DNA from: an uncultured Acetatifactor sp.
GTDB taxonomy: Bacteria > Bacillota > Clostridia > Lachnospirales > Lachnospiraceae
Direction: 5' to 3'
DNA: 40,361 bases
Assembly: GCA_934436245.1 (NCBI GenBank)
Contig: CAKSAM010000025.1
Coordinates: 1-40,361, forward strand
The notes under the pieces were generated by a model. That model was not told the DNA's origin. It saw only the letters and a program-made list of their open reading frames with translations, and did no database searches. The position numbers and the translations under genes were made by a program. Shown here piece after piece: positions 1 through 9,516 of the stretch (the stretch's first letter is position 1; each line of letters begins with the position of its first letter).

Positions 1-85
1 AACTATATCTGAAGTACATTTCTGCAATTCATTCAAAAACTTTCATTTTAGACTTGACTTTTAATAGTTAGTCTTTCATTCAATC

Positions 86-112
86 ATTTAACATTTAACC
101 TATTTGTTAAAT
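86..112. promoter_or_regulatory. Inverted repeat, candidate operator at the leftward promoter
   Basis: ATTTAACA (86-93) and TGTTAAAT (105-112) form a perfect 8-bp inverted repeat with an 11-bp spacer. It starts just downstream of the -10 box and covers the expected transcription start, a placement typical of a repressor operator. The neighbouring MATE exporter suggests, by inference only, a MarR-type regulator outside the window. Confidence 0.45.
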
Positions 113-114
113 AT

Positions 115-143
115 ATTATATTATTCACCTCATATATTGTCAA
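115..143 (-). promoter_or_regulatory. Consensus sigma-A promoter reading leftward out of the window
   Basis: On the minus strand TTGACA (138-143) and TATAAT (115-120) are separated by exactly 17 bp, both perfect matches to consensus. It lies just after the MATE stop codon and points to a gene left of position 1 that is not in the window. Nothing else is recognisable in 1-148 apart from the inverted repeat listed separately. Confidence 0.8.
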
Positions 144-148
144 CGGTT

Positions 149-1525
149 TTACAGATCAAGGTAGATGTAGTCTTCCGGCAATCCTTTTAAGAATGCCATA
201 GCCACCGGCAATGACAAAACCGCAGATAAAATATCGGACACGGGCTGTGACCACTGGATGCCCCGAATTCCCCAGAGCGTCGTCAGGATCAGCAACGCCG
301 GAATGTAGATGGTGCCACTTCGGAAGGAGGCTAAAATCGTCGCCCTGCCGCCCTTTCCGATGGACTGAAACAGCATGTTGCCGCAGATACATACCGGAAT
401 AAACGGCAGCGTCAGACATTGGATCTGCAACGCATAAAATGCGATCTCATAGGCATCCATATCCGTAAGGAATTCCAGCAACAGCTCTCTGCGGAACACA
501 TACACCACCCCTGCGAACACTGCCATGGTTACCAGACTGGCACACAGGGTGAACCAGAACGCTTTCTTTACGCGGGAATACTTCTTTGCCCCATAATTGA
601 AGGAAGATACCGGCTGGAAGCCCTGACCGATGCCCAGTGCCACACTGAATACAAAATTGAAAATACGGGATACCACGCTCATAGCAGCAATGGCAATATC
701 TCCGTAAACTGCCGCCTGTGCATTCAGCACCATAGTGGACACGCTGGTCAGTCCCTGCCGCATCATGCTTGGGAAGCCTGCTGTAAGAATGTTCTTATGC
801 ACGGCAAACTCCCAGGTAAAATATTTCGGTGCCAGGCTGCTCTGGGTCTTTCCACGCAGGAAAAAGAATAACAGGATTCCGAAGGATATGTACTGGGAGA
901 TCATAGTGGAAAGTGCCGCTCCCCGGATACCAAGATTTAAGCCCCACATAAGGATGGCATCTCCCACCATATTTAAGATACCACCGGAGACCAGTCCCAC
1001 CATCGCCAGATTGGCATATCCTTCATACCGAAGCACATTGTTCATCACACAGCTGGATGCCATTGCCGGTGCTGACACCAGAATATAGAAAGCATAGATT
1101 CTCGCATAGGGAAGGATGGTCTCCGTACTTCCAAGCAATCTGCACAATCCGTTCAGATCCACAATACCGCTAATTGCGATCAACACTCCGGCTCCCACCG
1201 CCAGATAAAATCCCGTGGCGGAAAAAGCTTTCGCCCGCTCCTTTTCATGTGCTCCTAACAACCTGCTGATATTGCTCCCGGCGCCATGACCGAACATAAA
1301 GCCAAACGCCTGAATAATAGCCATCAGCCCAAACACCACGCCTACCGCTCCGGTAGCACTGGTGCCTAACTGGCTTACGAACCAGGTATCCACCATATTA
1401 TACAGATTCGTGATCAGCATACTGATGGTAGTGGGCAGTCCCAGTTCCAGGACCAACCGTGCTACCGGTTCCTCGGTGAGCCGTTTGTACTGTTTCTCCT
1501 CTTTTGTCAAAGTTGTATCATTCAT
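149..1525 (-). CDS. MATE family multidrug/cation antiporter
   Basis: A 458-residue polytopic inner-membrane protein with about 12 hydrophobic segments arranged as two MatE halves. The N-terminal half has the family-typical stretch around PTTISMLITNLYNMVDTWFV, and the second half begins near residue 235 (NILTAGFPSMMRQGL). Family members export cationic drugs or metabolites using Na+ or H+ gradients; the substrate cannot be read from the sequence. The start was moved two codons in from a GTG to the ATG at 1525, because a GGAG box lies 9 nt upstream of it and only 3 nt from the GTG. A dispersed hairpin repeat lies in its upstream region. Length is normal for the family. Confidence 0.9.
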   Translation of the reverse strand: MNDTTLTKEEKQYKRLTEEPVARLVLELGLPTTISMLITNLYNMVDTWFVSQLGTSATGAVGVVFGLMAIIQAFGFMFGHGAGSNISRLLGAHEKERAKAFSATGFYLAVGAGVLIAISGIVDLNGLCRLLGSTETILPYARIYAFYILVSAPAMASSCVMNNVLRYEGYANLAMVGLVSGGILNMVGDAILMWGLNLGIRGAALSTMISQYISFGILLFFFLRGKTQSSLAPKYFTWEFAVHKNILTAGFPSMMRQGLTSVSTMVLNAQAAVYGDIAIAAMSVVSRIFNFVFSVALGIGQGFQPVSSFNYGAKKYSRVKKAFWFTLCASLVTMAVFAGVVYVFRRELLLEFLTDMDAYEIAFYALQIQCLTLPFIPVCICGNMLFQSIGKGGRATILASFRSGTIYIPALLILTTLWGIRGIQWSQPVSDILSAVLSLPVAMAFLKGLPEDYIYLDL

Positions 1526-1598
1526 GTTCACTGACTCCTATAAATATCATCGCATATTTTTTCATGCGATTCTTTATCTGCTTATTTTTACTATTATA

Positions 1599-1714
1599 TG
1601 ATGCCAGGTTCAAAAGGTCTAAGCCCATATGAGCTTGCTTATAAGTGGGTGAAAGACCTTGCGACCCACCCCGATATGAGCATAAAAGTGGGATGATAAT
1701 CCCACGATATGCGA
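1599..1714. repeat. 116-bp dispersed hairpin repeat, copy 1
   Basis: Matches 27672-27787 at 107 of 116 positions with no gaps. It contains a long hairpin (AAGGTCT 1614-1620 pairing with AGACCTT 1654-1660) whose apex carries ATGAGCTTGCTTAT, followed by a second hairpin GTGGGA-TGATAA-TCCCAC. It sits between the MATE gene start and the YitT terminator. A minus-strand reading frame through it is open but is best seen as a by-product of the repeat. Confidence 0.75.
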
Positions 1715-1796
1715 TTACTACATCGGAACAGCGATTTGCCGGGCGGATTCCGGACTTGCACCGGTTAGAAACGTGCGCTGTGGGTGCACCACAGTG

Positions 1797-1832
1797 AAAA
1801 ATAGCGTCTGCCCTTCCGGACACGACGCTATT
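1797..1832 (-). terminator. Rho-independent terminator of the YitT gene
   Basis: AATAGCGTC (1800-1808) pairs with GACGCTATT (1824-1832) around a 15-nt loop. On the minus strand the stem is followed by a T run (complement of 1797-1801). It is 68 bp after the YitT stop codon. Between it and copy 1 of the 116-bp repeat lies another small hairpin, CTGTGG-GTGCA-CCACAG, near 1778-1794. Confidence 0.75.
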
Positions 1833-1899
1833 ATAGATGATTCTCTTTGAAAATGTAAGCCCTTTCAGCTGTTTTTTTACTTAAATTTTATGTTCAGCA

Positions 1900-2805
1900 T
1901 CACAGCTTCTCACTGAAATAGCTCTTATAGCCCTCTCCGAAGATCTCCGTGGCACTGGTGACGATCATAAATGCCAGGGGATCCTCTTCCTTTACGATCT
2001 CTTCCGCCTTGGGAGAAATGTTTTTCTTCATGGCGCACATGATGACGCTCTTCTCCTTGCCGCTGTAGGCACCACTGCCCTGTACATAAGTTACACCAAT
2101 GTCCAATTCCTCCAAAAGTCTCCCTGCAATATTCTCCGCATGGTCGCTGATAATATAAATCAGCTTCGCCTCATCACGGCCGTACAATACCACATCCAGC
2201 ACCACTGATGTGATAATGACCACGATACCGGCATACAGAGCCTTGTCAATGTTCCGGAATACAAATGCCGATGCTATGACGATAACCACATCTGTCAGGA
2301 AAAACAATGCTCCCGTCTTGAGGTACGGGAACTTCAGCCGCAGCAGCTTGATAATAATGTCCGTTCCCCCCGTAGTGGATCCGGCCTTGAACACCCAGCC
2401 CATGGATACTGCCATCAGGGCACTTCCGGTCAGAGACGCAAGCAACGGATCTGTGGTCACTGCTCCAACCGGTGTCAATAAGTTTGTAAATAATGAAGTC
2501 ATTGCCGTACAATAGATGGTAGACAAAATAAACCGCAATCCGAATTTCCAGATACCGATCAGCAGGATCGGTATATTGATGAGCAGCATCCAGGTACCGG
2601 TTTCAATTCCGAACAGACGGTTTAAAATAATAGCGACACCGGTGATACCCCCGGGTGCCAGGGAGTTTGGATCCAAAAACATGCTGACGGATACCGCATA
2701 GATGAAAGAAGCCACCGTAATCATTACATAATCCCGGAACATCTGCAGGGGTGTCTTTTTATCCAGTCTCTGTATTTCCAGTTCTTTTTCAGTCTTTTTC
2801 GCCAT
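1900..2805 (-). CDS. YitT family membrane protein (DUF161 plus DUF2179)
   Basis: A 301-residue protein with five or six hydrophobic segments in its first 200 residues, including the GGITGVAIILNRLFGIETG and TGGTDIIIKLLR motifs of the YitT/DUF161 family. A soluble C-terminal DUF2179 domain follows (YIISDHAENIAGRLLEELDIGVTYV and later VIMCAMKKNISPKAEEIVKEEDP). Family members are widespread in Firmicutes; their transport or signalling role is not established. The start was moved 12 codons inward to MAKKTEKE, which has GGAGAG a few nt upstream; the longer form would run into the ilvA terminator. The gene ends before its own terminator. Confidence 0.85.
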   Translation of the reverse strand: MAKKTEKELEIQRLDKKTPLQMFRDYVMITVASFIYAVSVSMFLDPNSLAPGGITGVAIILNRLFGIETGTWMLLINIPILLIGIWKFGLRFILSTIYCTAMTSLFTNLLTPVGAVTTDPLLASLTGSALMAVSMGWVFKAGSTTGGTDIIIKLLRLKFPYLKTGALFFLTDVVIVIASAFVFRNIDKALYAGIVVIITSVVLDVVLYGRDEAKLIYIISDHAENIAGRLLEELDIGVTYVQGSGAYSGKEKSVIMCAMKKNISPKAEEIVKEEDPLAFMIVTSATEIFGEGYKSYFSEKL

Positions 2806-2823
2806 ATTTTCTCTCCATTCCGC

Positions 2824-2858
2824 ATAAAAGCCGCATATCAATAATATGCGGCTTTTAT
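2824..2858 (-). terminator. Terminator after ilvA
   Basis: A perfect 15-bp inverted repeat (2824-2838 with 2844-2858) around a 5-nt loop, with GCCGCATAT in the stem and TTTTAT on the minus-strand 3' side. It is 62 bp beyond the threonine dehydratase stop and just upstream of the YitT ribosome binding site. This supports the shorter YitT start. Confidence 0.85.
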
Positions 2859-2920
2859 CGGTGATACATTCACTTCTTTTCTAAGAAACTATGCAGCGAC
2901 ATCCATATGACTCTGCACAG

Positions 2921-4144
2921 TTATATATTTGTTCTGACCACCTTGGGCTGATAGCCTTCTTTTTCCAGGGCAGCAATGATCTCTTTCTTATGCTCGGTAC
3001 CGAAAGCTTCCAGTGTGATACGCAGTTCCACGGCAGCACTACGGTTGATGGATACAAACTGGTTGTGCTCCAGCTTGATGACATTACCGTTAACGCCGGC
3101 AATGATACCGGATACTCTGCACAGCTCACCGGGCTTGTCGGGAAGCAGCACGGATACGGTGAAGATACGGTCTCTTAAGATCAGGCCCTGCTGTACCACA
3201 GAGGACATGGTGATGACATCCATATTACCGCCGCTCAGGATAGATACAATACGCTTATCCTTCACATTCAACTGCTTTAAAGCTGCCACGGTCAGCAGTC
3301 CGGAATTCTCCACGATCATCTTGTGGTTCTCCACCATATCAAGGAAGGCCACTACCAGATCCTCATCCTCCACGGTGATCACGTCGTCCAGATTCTTCTG
3401 TAAGTACGGGAATATCTTGCTGCCGGGTGTCTTTACTGCGGTACCATCTGCAATGGTGTTGACCTTTGGCAGGGTGGTTACCTTGCCGTTCTTTAAGGAT
3501 ACCTGCATGCAGTTAGCTCCGGCAGGTTCTACACCGATGACCTTGATCTTCGGGTTCAGCAGTTTTGCCAGTGTGGAGACACCGGTTGCCAGTCCGCCGC
3601 CACCGATAGGAACTAAAATGTAGTCTACCAGGGGAAGCTCCTTGAAGATCTCCATGGCAATGGTACCCTGACCGGTCGCCACAGTCAGATCATCAAACGG
3701 ATGAATAAAGGTATAACCGTGCTCTTCTGCCAGTTCATATGCTTTTGCACATGCCTCATCATAGACATCACCGTGCAGTACTACCTCTGCACCGTACCCT
3801 CTGGTACGGTTTACCTTGATCAGAGGTGTGGTGGTAGGCATTACGATGGTTGCCTTGCTGCCGTAGCATTTCGCCGCATAAGCAACACCCTGTGCATGGT
3901 TGCCTGCTGAGGCGGTGATCAGTCCCTTGGCACGCTCTTCATCCGTCAGTGTGCTCATTTTGTAATAAGCGCCTCTTAACTTGTAGGCTCCGGTAAACTG
4001 TAAGTTCTCGGGCTTTAAGTATACACGGTTGCCGGTCTGGGCACTGAAATAATCACTGTATACCAGCTTGGTCTCTAACGTTACCTTTTTTACGATTTCA
4101 CTTGCTTCTTCAAATTTCTCTAAAGTCAACATTTCTTCCTGCAT
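2921..4144 (-). CDS. ilvA: Threonine ammonia-lyase (threonine dehydratase) with C-terminal ACT domain
   Basis: A PLP-dependent enzyme that deaminates L-threonine to 2-oxobutanoate, the entry to isoleucine and to propionate-type catabolism. The PLP lysine lies in FTGAYKLRGAYYKM near residue 50. ASAGNHAQGVA and the glycine loop VPIGGGGLATG are present. A single ACT domain occupies about residues 325-407 (TVSVLLPDKPGELCRVSGIIAG), as in roughly 400-aa clostridial enzymes rather than the 500-aa two-ACT IlvA, so a catabolic (TdcB-like) role is also possible. I prefer the start MQEEM at 4144 (GGGA 6 nt upstream); the ATG at 4156 and the ATG at 4132 are alternatives. It follows ftsY by 45 bp, so it may share that transcript. 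Confidence 0.9.
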   Translation of the reverse strand: MQEEMLTLEKFEEASEIVKKVTLETKLVYSDYFSAQTGNRVYLKPENLQFTGAYKLRGAYYKMSTLTDEERAKGLITASAGNHAQGVAYAAKCYGSKATIVMPTTTPLIKVNRTRGYGAEVVLHGDVYDEACAKAYELAEEHGYTFIHPFDDLTVATGQGTIAMEIFKELPLVDYILVPIGGGGLATGVSTLAKLLNPKIKVIGVEPAGANCMQVSLKNGKVTTLPKVNTIADGTAVKTPGSKIFPYLQKNLDDVITVEDEDLVVAFLDMVENHKMIVENSGLLTVAALKQLNVKDKRIVSILSGGNMDVITMSSVVQQGLILRDRIFTVSVLLPDKPGELCRVSGIIAGVNGNVIKLEHNQFVSINRSAAVELRITLEAFGTEHKKEIIAALEKEGYQPKVVRTNI

Positions 4145-4189
4145 TTTTCTTCCCATGCCTTTCTGTCACACTTTCTTCGTCTGTTTGGT

Positions 4190-5182
4190 CTATTCCTCAT
4201 CCGTATCCGTCGGTTCCTCTTCTTCCAACAAATGCAGTTCCCCGAGGTCTTCCTTATTCACATCAAACAACGCATTTACAAATTCATCGGAATTGAATTT
4301 CTGGAGATCCTCGATGGTCTCTCCCACACCGATGTATTTTACCGGAACCTTCAGTTCAGACTGGATTGCCACCGCAATACCACCCTTCGCTGTTCCGTCC
4401 ATCTTGGTCAGGATGATACCCGTAAGATCTGCCACCTCGCCGAATTCTCTCGCCTGTACCAGAGCATTCTGTCCGGTGGTACCGTCCAGTACGATCAGGT
4501 TCTCTCTGTGGGCATTGGGGAATTCCTTGTCAATAATGCGGTTCATCTTGCGAAGCTCTTCCATCAGATTCTTCTTGTTATGCAGTCTGCCTGCGGTATC
4601 TATAAGGAGCACATCCACTCCTCTTGCTTTCGCCGCATTTACGGCATCGAATACCACGCTGGCAGGGTCTGCGCCCTCTTTTCCGCCGATCATGGGTACA
4701 TCCGCTCTGGAGGCCCATTCTGCCAGCTGATCTCCCGCTGCAGCCCGGAAGGTATCCGCTGCAGCAATAAGGACTTTCCTGCCTTCATCCTTCAGCTTAC
4801 CTGCCAGCTTGCCCACGGAAGTGGTCTTACCCACACCGTTGACACCAATGACCATGATCACGGACTGTTCCTTCTCGAAATCATAAGCAGTCTCATCCAC
4901 CTGCATCTGCTCCTTAATGCTTTCGATCAGAAGCTGTTTACATTCGGAAGGCTCTTTGATATGCTTTTCCTTCACCTGCTGTTTTAATCTCTCCACGATA
5001 GCGGTGGTTGCGTTGACACCGATATCTCCCATAATGAGGATTTCTTCCAGTTCTTCGTAGAAATCATCATCAATGGCAGAGAACCCGCTGAAGACCGAAT
5101 CGATCCCCCTGACAATATTATCACGGGTCTTGGTCAGTCCTTCTTTCAGCCTCGCAAAAAAGCCTTTTTTTTCCTCACTCAT
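4190..5182 (-). CDS. ftsY: Signal recognition particle receptor FtsY
   Basis: The SRP receptor GTPase that docks ribosome-SRP complexes at the membrane. A 330-residue protein with an N domain in about the first 100 residues, followed by the G domain: GVNGVGKTTSVGKLAGKL (P-loop), DTFRAAAGDQLAEWA, DTAGRLHNKKNLMEEL, and TKMDGTAKGG. It lacks the long acidic A domain of E. coli FtsY, as is normal in Firmicutes, and ends in an acidic tail (EEEEPTDTDEE). The start was moved seven codons to MSEEKKGFF because GGAGG lies about 7 nt upstream. It follows smc by 46 bp, the usual clostridial order rnc-smc-ftsY. Confidence 0.96.
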   Translation of the reverse strand: MSEEKKGFFARLKEGLTKTRDNIVRGIDSVFSGFSAIDDDFYEELEEILIMGDIGVNATTAIVERLKQQVKEKHIKEPSECKQLLIESIKEQMQVDETAYDFEKEQSVIMVIGVNGVGKTTSVGKLAGKLKDEGRKVLIAAADTFRAAAGDQLAEWASRADVPMIGGKEGADPASVVFDAVNAAKARGVDVLLIDTAGRLHNKKNLMEELRKMNRIIDKEFPNAHRENLIVLDGTTGQNALVQAREFGEVADLTGIILTKMDGTAKGGIAVAIQSELKVPVKYIGVGETIEDLQKFNSDEFVNALFDVNKEDLGELHLLEEEEPTDTDEE

Positions 5183-5228
5183 CCCTTTTCCTCCAATCAG
5201 CATTCTATCCAGAAAAACTTTTCATACT

Positions 5229-8200
5229 CTAATCATCCAGGTCCTTATCAATGAGGTTGACACTGACTAAGGTAGATACACCCTTCTCCTGCATGGTGAT
5301 ACCGTACAGTCTGTCTACCTGTTCCATGGTACCTCGTCTGTGGGTAATGACAATGAACTGAGTGTTCTTGGTCAGCTTATGTAAATACTTTGCGAAACGG
5401 CCAACATTGGAATCATCCAGTGCCGCTTCGATCTCGTCTAACAAACAGAACGGGGACGGCTTTAAGTTCTGGATGGCAAACAATAAGGAAATGGCGGATA
5501 ATGCCTTTTCTCCACCGGAGAGCTGCATCATGTTCTGGAGCTTCTTTCCAGGGGGCTGTGCGATGATGCGGATGCCGGCCTCCAGAATATCCTCATCCTC
5601 CATCAGTTCCAGTGTTCCCTTACCGCCGCCGAAGAGTTCCTTGAATACCTTGTCGAACTCTCTGCTGATCTCCGCAAATTTCTCTGTAAACTGTCTGCGC
5701 ATGGCGGTATCCAGTTCTTCGATAATGCCTTCCAGCGTCTTCTCCGCTTCCACCAGGTCGTCATGCTGGGTCTTCATGAAGGTATAACGCTCCATCAGGT
5801 TCTTGTAATCCTCAATGGCGTTGACATTGACATTGCCAAGCTTACGGATCTCATCTTTCAGACCGCTGATCTCACGCTTCATGGCAGGCAGATCATTCAT
5901 CTCTTCGTTGCGGAGTCCTGCTGCATCACTTAAGGTGATCTCATACTCATCCCACATGTAATTGATCTGGCCTTCGATGCCGTCCTCCAGCTTTTTCTTC
6001 TGTTCGCCCAGACGATAGACTTCCTTATCCAGGGCATTCATACGCTCAGACATTTCTTCTCTGCTGCGGAAGAAATCTTTCTGTTTTGCAGACAGTTCTT
6101 CCTTTTTCGCAATGTCTTCGTCCAGCTTCTTTCTGGAAGCATCCTGGGTCTCATGGGAAGCTGCGATAGTCTTCTCAATCTCCAGGATATTGTTCTTCTT
6201 ACGTTCCACTTCCTGCGCATTTTCCGTCAGAGCCTCTAAGATCTCATTAAGCTCTGCCTGTGCACGTTCCAGCTCGCCACCTATACGATCCACATTTGCC
6301 TGCTTGTAATCCAGTGCCTGACGCATCTTCTCGACTTTTACTTCCCATTCTCCTGCGTGGGCGGAAGCTTCGCTCTCTTCCAGACGACAGCCTTCCAGTT
6401 CCTTCTGGAACACAAGAATCTGTTCCTGGGTGGTTTTCTCCAGTTCCTCACTGGCAGCCAGTTCCTGTACGATGGTTTCCTTGCCGGAACGGATCTCGAA
6501 GATCCTTGTCTCGATCTCCTGCTCCTCCAGCTTCAGGGACTGTGCACTCTCTGCCTCTTCTTCCATACGCTCTCTGGCCTGAGAGATATTTAATCTTGCG
6601 GTATTCTGCTCAATGGACTTTCGCTGCATCTCGGTCTTCAGAGCTTCCAGATCCATACGAAGCTTATTTCTCTTTGCCTTGGTGTCTTCGATCTTCTGAT
6701 TGTAAGTTGCAATATCCTCGGAGAGCTTTTTCACCTTTTTCTCCAGTTCATCCATCTCACGACGTCTTCCCAGAAGATTACTGTTATTCTTAAAGGCTCC
6801 ACCGCTGATGGCACCGCCGGGAACTAAGAGTTCGCCTTCCAGTGTGACCATACGGATGCCGTAATCGAACTTTCTTGCGATCTTCACGGCATTGTCCACA
6901 TTGTCTACCACAACAATACGCCCCAACATAGCCTTTGCCACATTGCGGTATTCCTTTGCCGTGCCTACCAGTTCATCCGCCATGCCGATGACACCTTTTT
7001 CCTTCAGTGCCTCCGGATTTTTGAATTCCTGGGGCTTGGTGATACTGGTCAGAGGCAGGAATGTGGCTCTTCCGAGACGGTTCTGCTTGAGGAATCCGAT
7101 CATATGCTTGGCGGTTTCTTCGTTATCTGTTACGATATTCTGGATATTGCCGCCCAGTGCAGTCTCGATAGCGGTCTCGTATTTGGCTTCCACCTGGATG
7201 ATGTCCGCTACGACACCGATGATGCCTTTTTCCTTTTCCTTCTGCTCCATGACCTTCTTGACACTGCCACCGTAACCGTCATAGCGTTCGGTAATATTGG
7301 TCAGAGCTTCTAACTTGGACTGTTCCTGATGGAAGCGGTTCTGTGTCTCCCTCAGCTTCGCATCCAGTCCTGTGAGATTCTCACGGATATTGCCCAGCTC
7401 CAGTTCGGATGCTGCTTCCTGTTCCGTCATCTGACGCAGTTCCTCAGTCACAGTCTCAAAAGTTTCTTCCAGCTTCTTCACCGTTTCTTCTCTGGCTGCC
7501 TCATCGGATTTGGCACGTAACAGTCTGGAATTTAGCTCTGCCTTCCGGATATTGATCTGCTCCATCATGGTATCGAAGCGACCCATCTTGGATTTGATGG
7601 TAGCACGCTGATTCAGTTCTCCAATGATGGTATTTTTCCCGGCCTCGATATTATTGTTGAGCTCGGTGATCTTATTCTGGATAGCTTCCAGGTCGGCCTT
7701 CGCCTTGGCTGCCGCCTCTGCAATCTCCTGTACCTGGGTATCCGTATCTTTTTTATCGGTTAAGATATCCTGTTTTTCTTTTTCCTTGCCAGCAATCTCC
7801 TCTTCCAGGGCTGCCTTACGGTTGTTCAGATGGTTCTCACTGCCGTGGGCGGAATTGATCTGCTCCTTTAAGACATTGATCTCACCTTCCAGTTTTCCCC
7901 GCATCAGTCCGGTATCCGTCAGCTGTTCCCTGGCAGCTTCAATAGCAGCATCCAGACTCTCGATCTCCTGTTGGATCCGTTCGTATTCTTCCTTGATGCC
8001 TTCGTATTTTTCACTGGTCTCATTCAGTTCATTGCTGGCCAGATTGTATTTTTCTTCCATGGAAGACAGCTGTTCTCTGAGTCTCTTATTCTCTAATAGA
8101 AAAACATTGATGTCCAGTGTCTTTAACTCTTCCTTTTTCCTCAGATAGACTTTTGCCACCTCGGACTGTTTTTCCAGAGGGCCTACCTGTTTTTCCAGCT

Positions 8201-8789
8201 CCGATAAAATATCGTTGACACGAACCAGGTTCTGTTTTTCGTTCTCCAGCTTTGTCTGGGCCGCTGCTTTTCTGCGCTTGAATTTCACGATTCCTGCAGC
8301 CTCATCGAACAGCTCACGACGCTCCTCGGGCTTACCGCTTAAGATCTTGTCGATCTGGCCCTGTCCGATGATGGAATAACCTTCCTTACCGATACCGGTA
8401 TCATAGAATAGTTCGTTGACATCTTTTAATCTGCAGGGTGTACCGTTGATCAGATATTCACTTTCTCCGGAACGGTAGATCCGTCTCGCCACCGTGACTT
8501 CATCGTAGTCGATTGCCAGCTGATGGTCGCTGTTGTCCAGAGTAATGGCAACATAAGCGTAGCTCAACGGCTTTCTGGTCTCTGTTCCCGAGAAAATAAC
8601 ATCCTGCATACTGGCACCACGCAGCTGTTTGATGCGTTGTTCACCCAGTACCCATCGTACCGCATCCGCAACGTTACTTTTACCGCTGCCGTTAGGTCCT
8701 ACGATACCGGTAATTCCGTTGTGGAACTGAAATACAATCTTATTGGCAAATGATTTGAACCCGTGTATCTCAATACTTTTTAAATACAT
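5229..8789 (-). CDS. smc: Chromosome segregation ATPase SMC
   Basis: A 1186-residue full-length condensin subunit that compacts and segregates the chromosome with ScpA/ScpB. The N-terminal ATPase half has the Walker A motif GPNGSGKSN near residue 32. Long coiled-coil arms (about 165-500 and 680-1010) flank a hinge around 515-640 (GYGGSVKKVMEQKEKEKGI onward). The C-terminal half has the signature LSGGEKALSAISLLFA and Walker B PFCLLDEIEAALDD. The GAGG box immediately before ATG supports the start. It begins inside the 3' end of rnc (20-bp overlap), indicating translational coupling. No truncation is seen. Confidence 0.97.
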   Translation of the reverse strand: MYLKSIEIHGFKSFANKIVFQFHNGITGIVGPNGSGKSNVADAVRWVLGEQRIKQLRGASMQDVIFSGTETRKPLSYAYVAITLDNSDHQLAIDYDEVTVARRIYRSGESEYLINGTPCRLKDVNELFYDTGIGKEGYSIIGQGQIDKILSGKPEERRELFDEAAGIVKFKRRKAAAQTKLENEKQNLVRVNDILSELEKQVGPLEKQSEVAKVYLRKKEELKTLDINVFLLENKRLREQLSSMEEKYNLASNELNETSEKYEGIKEEYERIQQEIESLDAAIEAAREQLTDTGLMRGKLEGEINVLKEQINSAHGSENHLNNRKAALEEEIAGKEKEKQDILTDKKDTDTQVQEIAEAAAKAKADLEAIQNKITELNNNIEAGKNTIIGELNQRATIKSKMGRFDTMMEQINIRKAELNSRLLRAKSDEAAREETVKKLEETFETVTEELRQMTEQEAASELELGNIRENLTGLDAKLRETQNRFHQEQSKLEALTNITERYDGYGGSVKKVMEQKEKEKGIIGVVADIIQVEAKYETAIETALGGNIQNIVTDNEETAKHMIGFLKQNRLGRATFLPLTSITKPQEFKNPEALKEKGVIGMADELVGTAKEYRNVAKAMLGRIVVVDNVDNAVKIARKFDYGIRMVTLEGELLVPGGAISGGAFKNNSNLLGRRREMDELEKKVKKLSEDIATYNQKIEDTKAKRNKLRMDLEALKTEMQRKSIEQNTARLNISQARERMEEEAESAQSLKLEEQEIETRIFEIRSGKETIVQELAASEELEKTTQEQILVFQKELEGCRLEESEASAHAGEWEVKVEKMRQALDYKQANVDRIGGELERAQAELNEILEALTENAQEVERKKNNILEIEKTIAASHETQDASRKKLDEDIAKKEELSAKQKDFFRSREEMSERMNALDKEVYRLGEQKKKLEDGIEGQINYMWDEYEITLSDAAGLRNEEMNDLPAMKREISGLKDEIRKLGNVNVNAIEDYKNLMERYTFMKTQHDDLVEAEKTLEGIIEELDTAMRRQFTEKFAEISREFDKVFKELFGGGKGTLELMEDEDILEAGIRIIAQPPGKKLQNMMQLSGGEKALSAISLLFAIQNLKPSPFCLLDEIEAALDDSNVGRFAKYLHKLTKNTQFIVITHRRGTMEQVDRLYGITMQEKGVSTLVSVNLIDKDLDD

Positions 8790-9483
8790 ATCCTCTATCC
8801 CTCAATAGCAGAAGCGCCTCGTAAGCCGCCTGCTGTTCTGCCGCTTTTTTTGTTCTTCCCTGCCCACGGCCAAGGCATTCTCCCTCCATGTCAATCTCTA
8901 CCACGAAGGTCTTGTCGTGTTCCGGACCACTCTCATCCAGCAGCCGGTATTCGAACTCTTTTTTTAACTTTCCCTGGATCAGCTCCTGGAGATTGCTCTT
9001 ACTGTCGTAGAAGAGACGCTTGTCCTCCAGATCTGACAGAATGAAGCGGTCGATAAAAGCTTTGGCAGGCTGCATACCACCGTCCAGATAAATAGCGCCG
9101 ATCATGGCTTCCATACCGTCAGAAGTAATGCTGTCTCTGCGTCTGCCACCGGTATTCTCTTCGCCTTTTCCAAGGAGCATAAACTGTCCCAGTTCCAGGT
9201 CTCTGGCGCAGAATGCCAGTGAAGGCTCACACACCATGGAGGCGCGCATCTTGGTCAGCTCGCCCTCCGGGACATCCGGGTGTTCTCTGAACAGGAAGTC
9301 ACTGGATACCAGTTCCAGTACAGCATCCCCCAGGAATTCGACACGTTCATAATTCTCTGTCTTATTGATCTTTTGTTCATTGGTATAGGAGCTGTGGGTC
9401 AGAGCCTGCTTCAGCAATGCCTTATTGTGAAAGCAATAGCCGATGCGCTGCTCCAGCACGTCCATTGTATAACCATCCAACAT
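8770..9483 (-). CDS. rnc: Ribonuclease III
   Basis: A double-strand-specific endoribonuclease that processes rRNA and structured transcripts. The 237-residue protein has an N-terminal RNase III domain with the signature NYERVEFLGDAVLELV near residue 43 and the second metal-binding region ITSDGMEAMIGAIYLDGG. A C-terminal dsRNA-binding domain runs from about residue 160 (SNLQELIQGKLKKEFEYRL ... GRGQGRTKKAAEQQAAYEAL). GAGGA precedes ATG by 7 nt. It overlaps smc by 20 bp and starts a new unit after the acpP terminator. Confidence 0.97.
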   Translation of the reverse strand: MLDGYTMDVLEQRIGYCFHNKALLKQALTHSSYTNEQKINKTENYERVEFLGDAVLELVSSDFLFREHPDVPEGELTKMRASMVCEPSLAFCARDLELGQFMLLGKGEENTGGRRRDSITSDGMEAMIGAIYLDGGMQPAKAFIDRFILSDLEDKRLFYDSKSNLQELIQGKLKKEFEYRLLDESGPEHDKTFVVEIDMEGECLGRGQGRTKKAAEQQAAYEALLLLRDRGYVFKKY

Positions 9484-9516
9484 TTTCTTGTCCTCACTAT
9501 ATTCCGTAGTCCCGGG

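Noticed and set aside
1518..1823. 101-codon minus frame through the 116-bp repeat
   Set aside because: It and the frame at 27666-27875 share only the part encoded by the repeat (IIIPLLC, GLSPTY); flanks differ and no ribosome binding site is present. Best explained by the repeat, not a protein family.
2976..3623. 215-codon plus frame opposite ilvA
   Set aside because: Antisense shadow of a well-supported gene; serine/threonine-rich, no ribosome binding site.
5362..8148. Several plus-strand frames opposite smc
   Set aside because: Serine- and phenylalanine-rich frames of up to 177 codons are shadows of the coiled-coil codons on the other strand.
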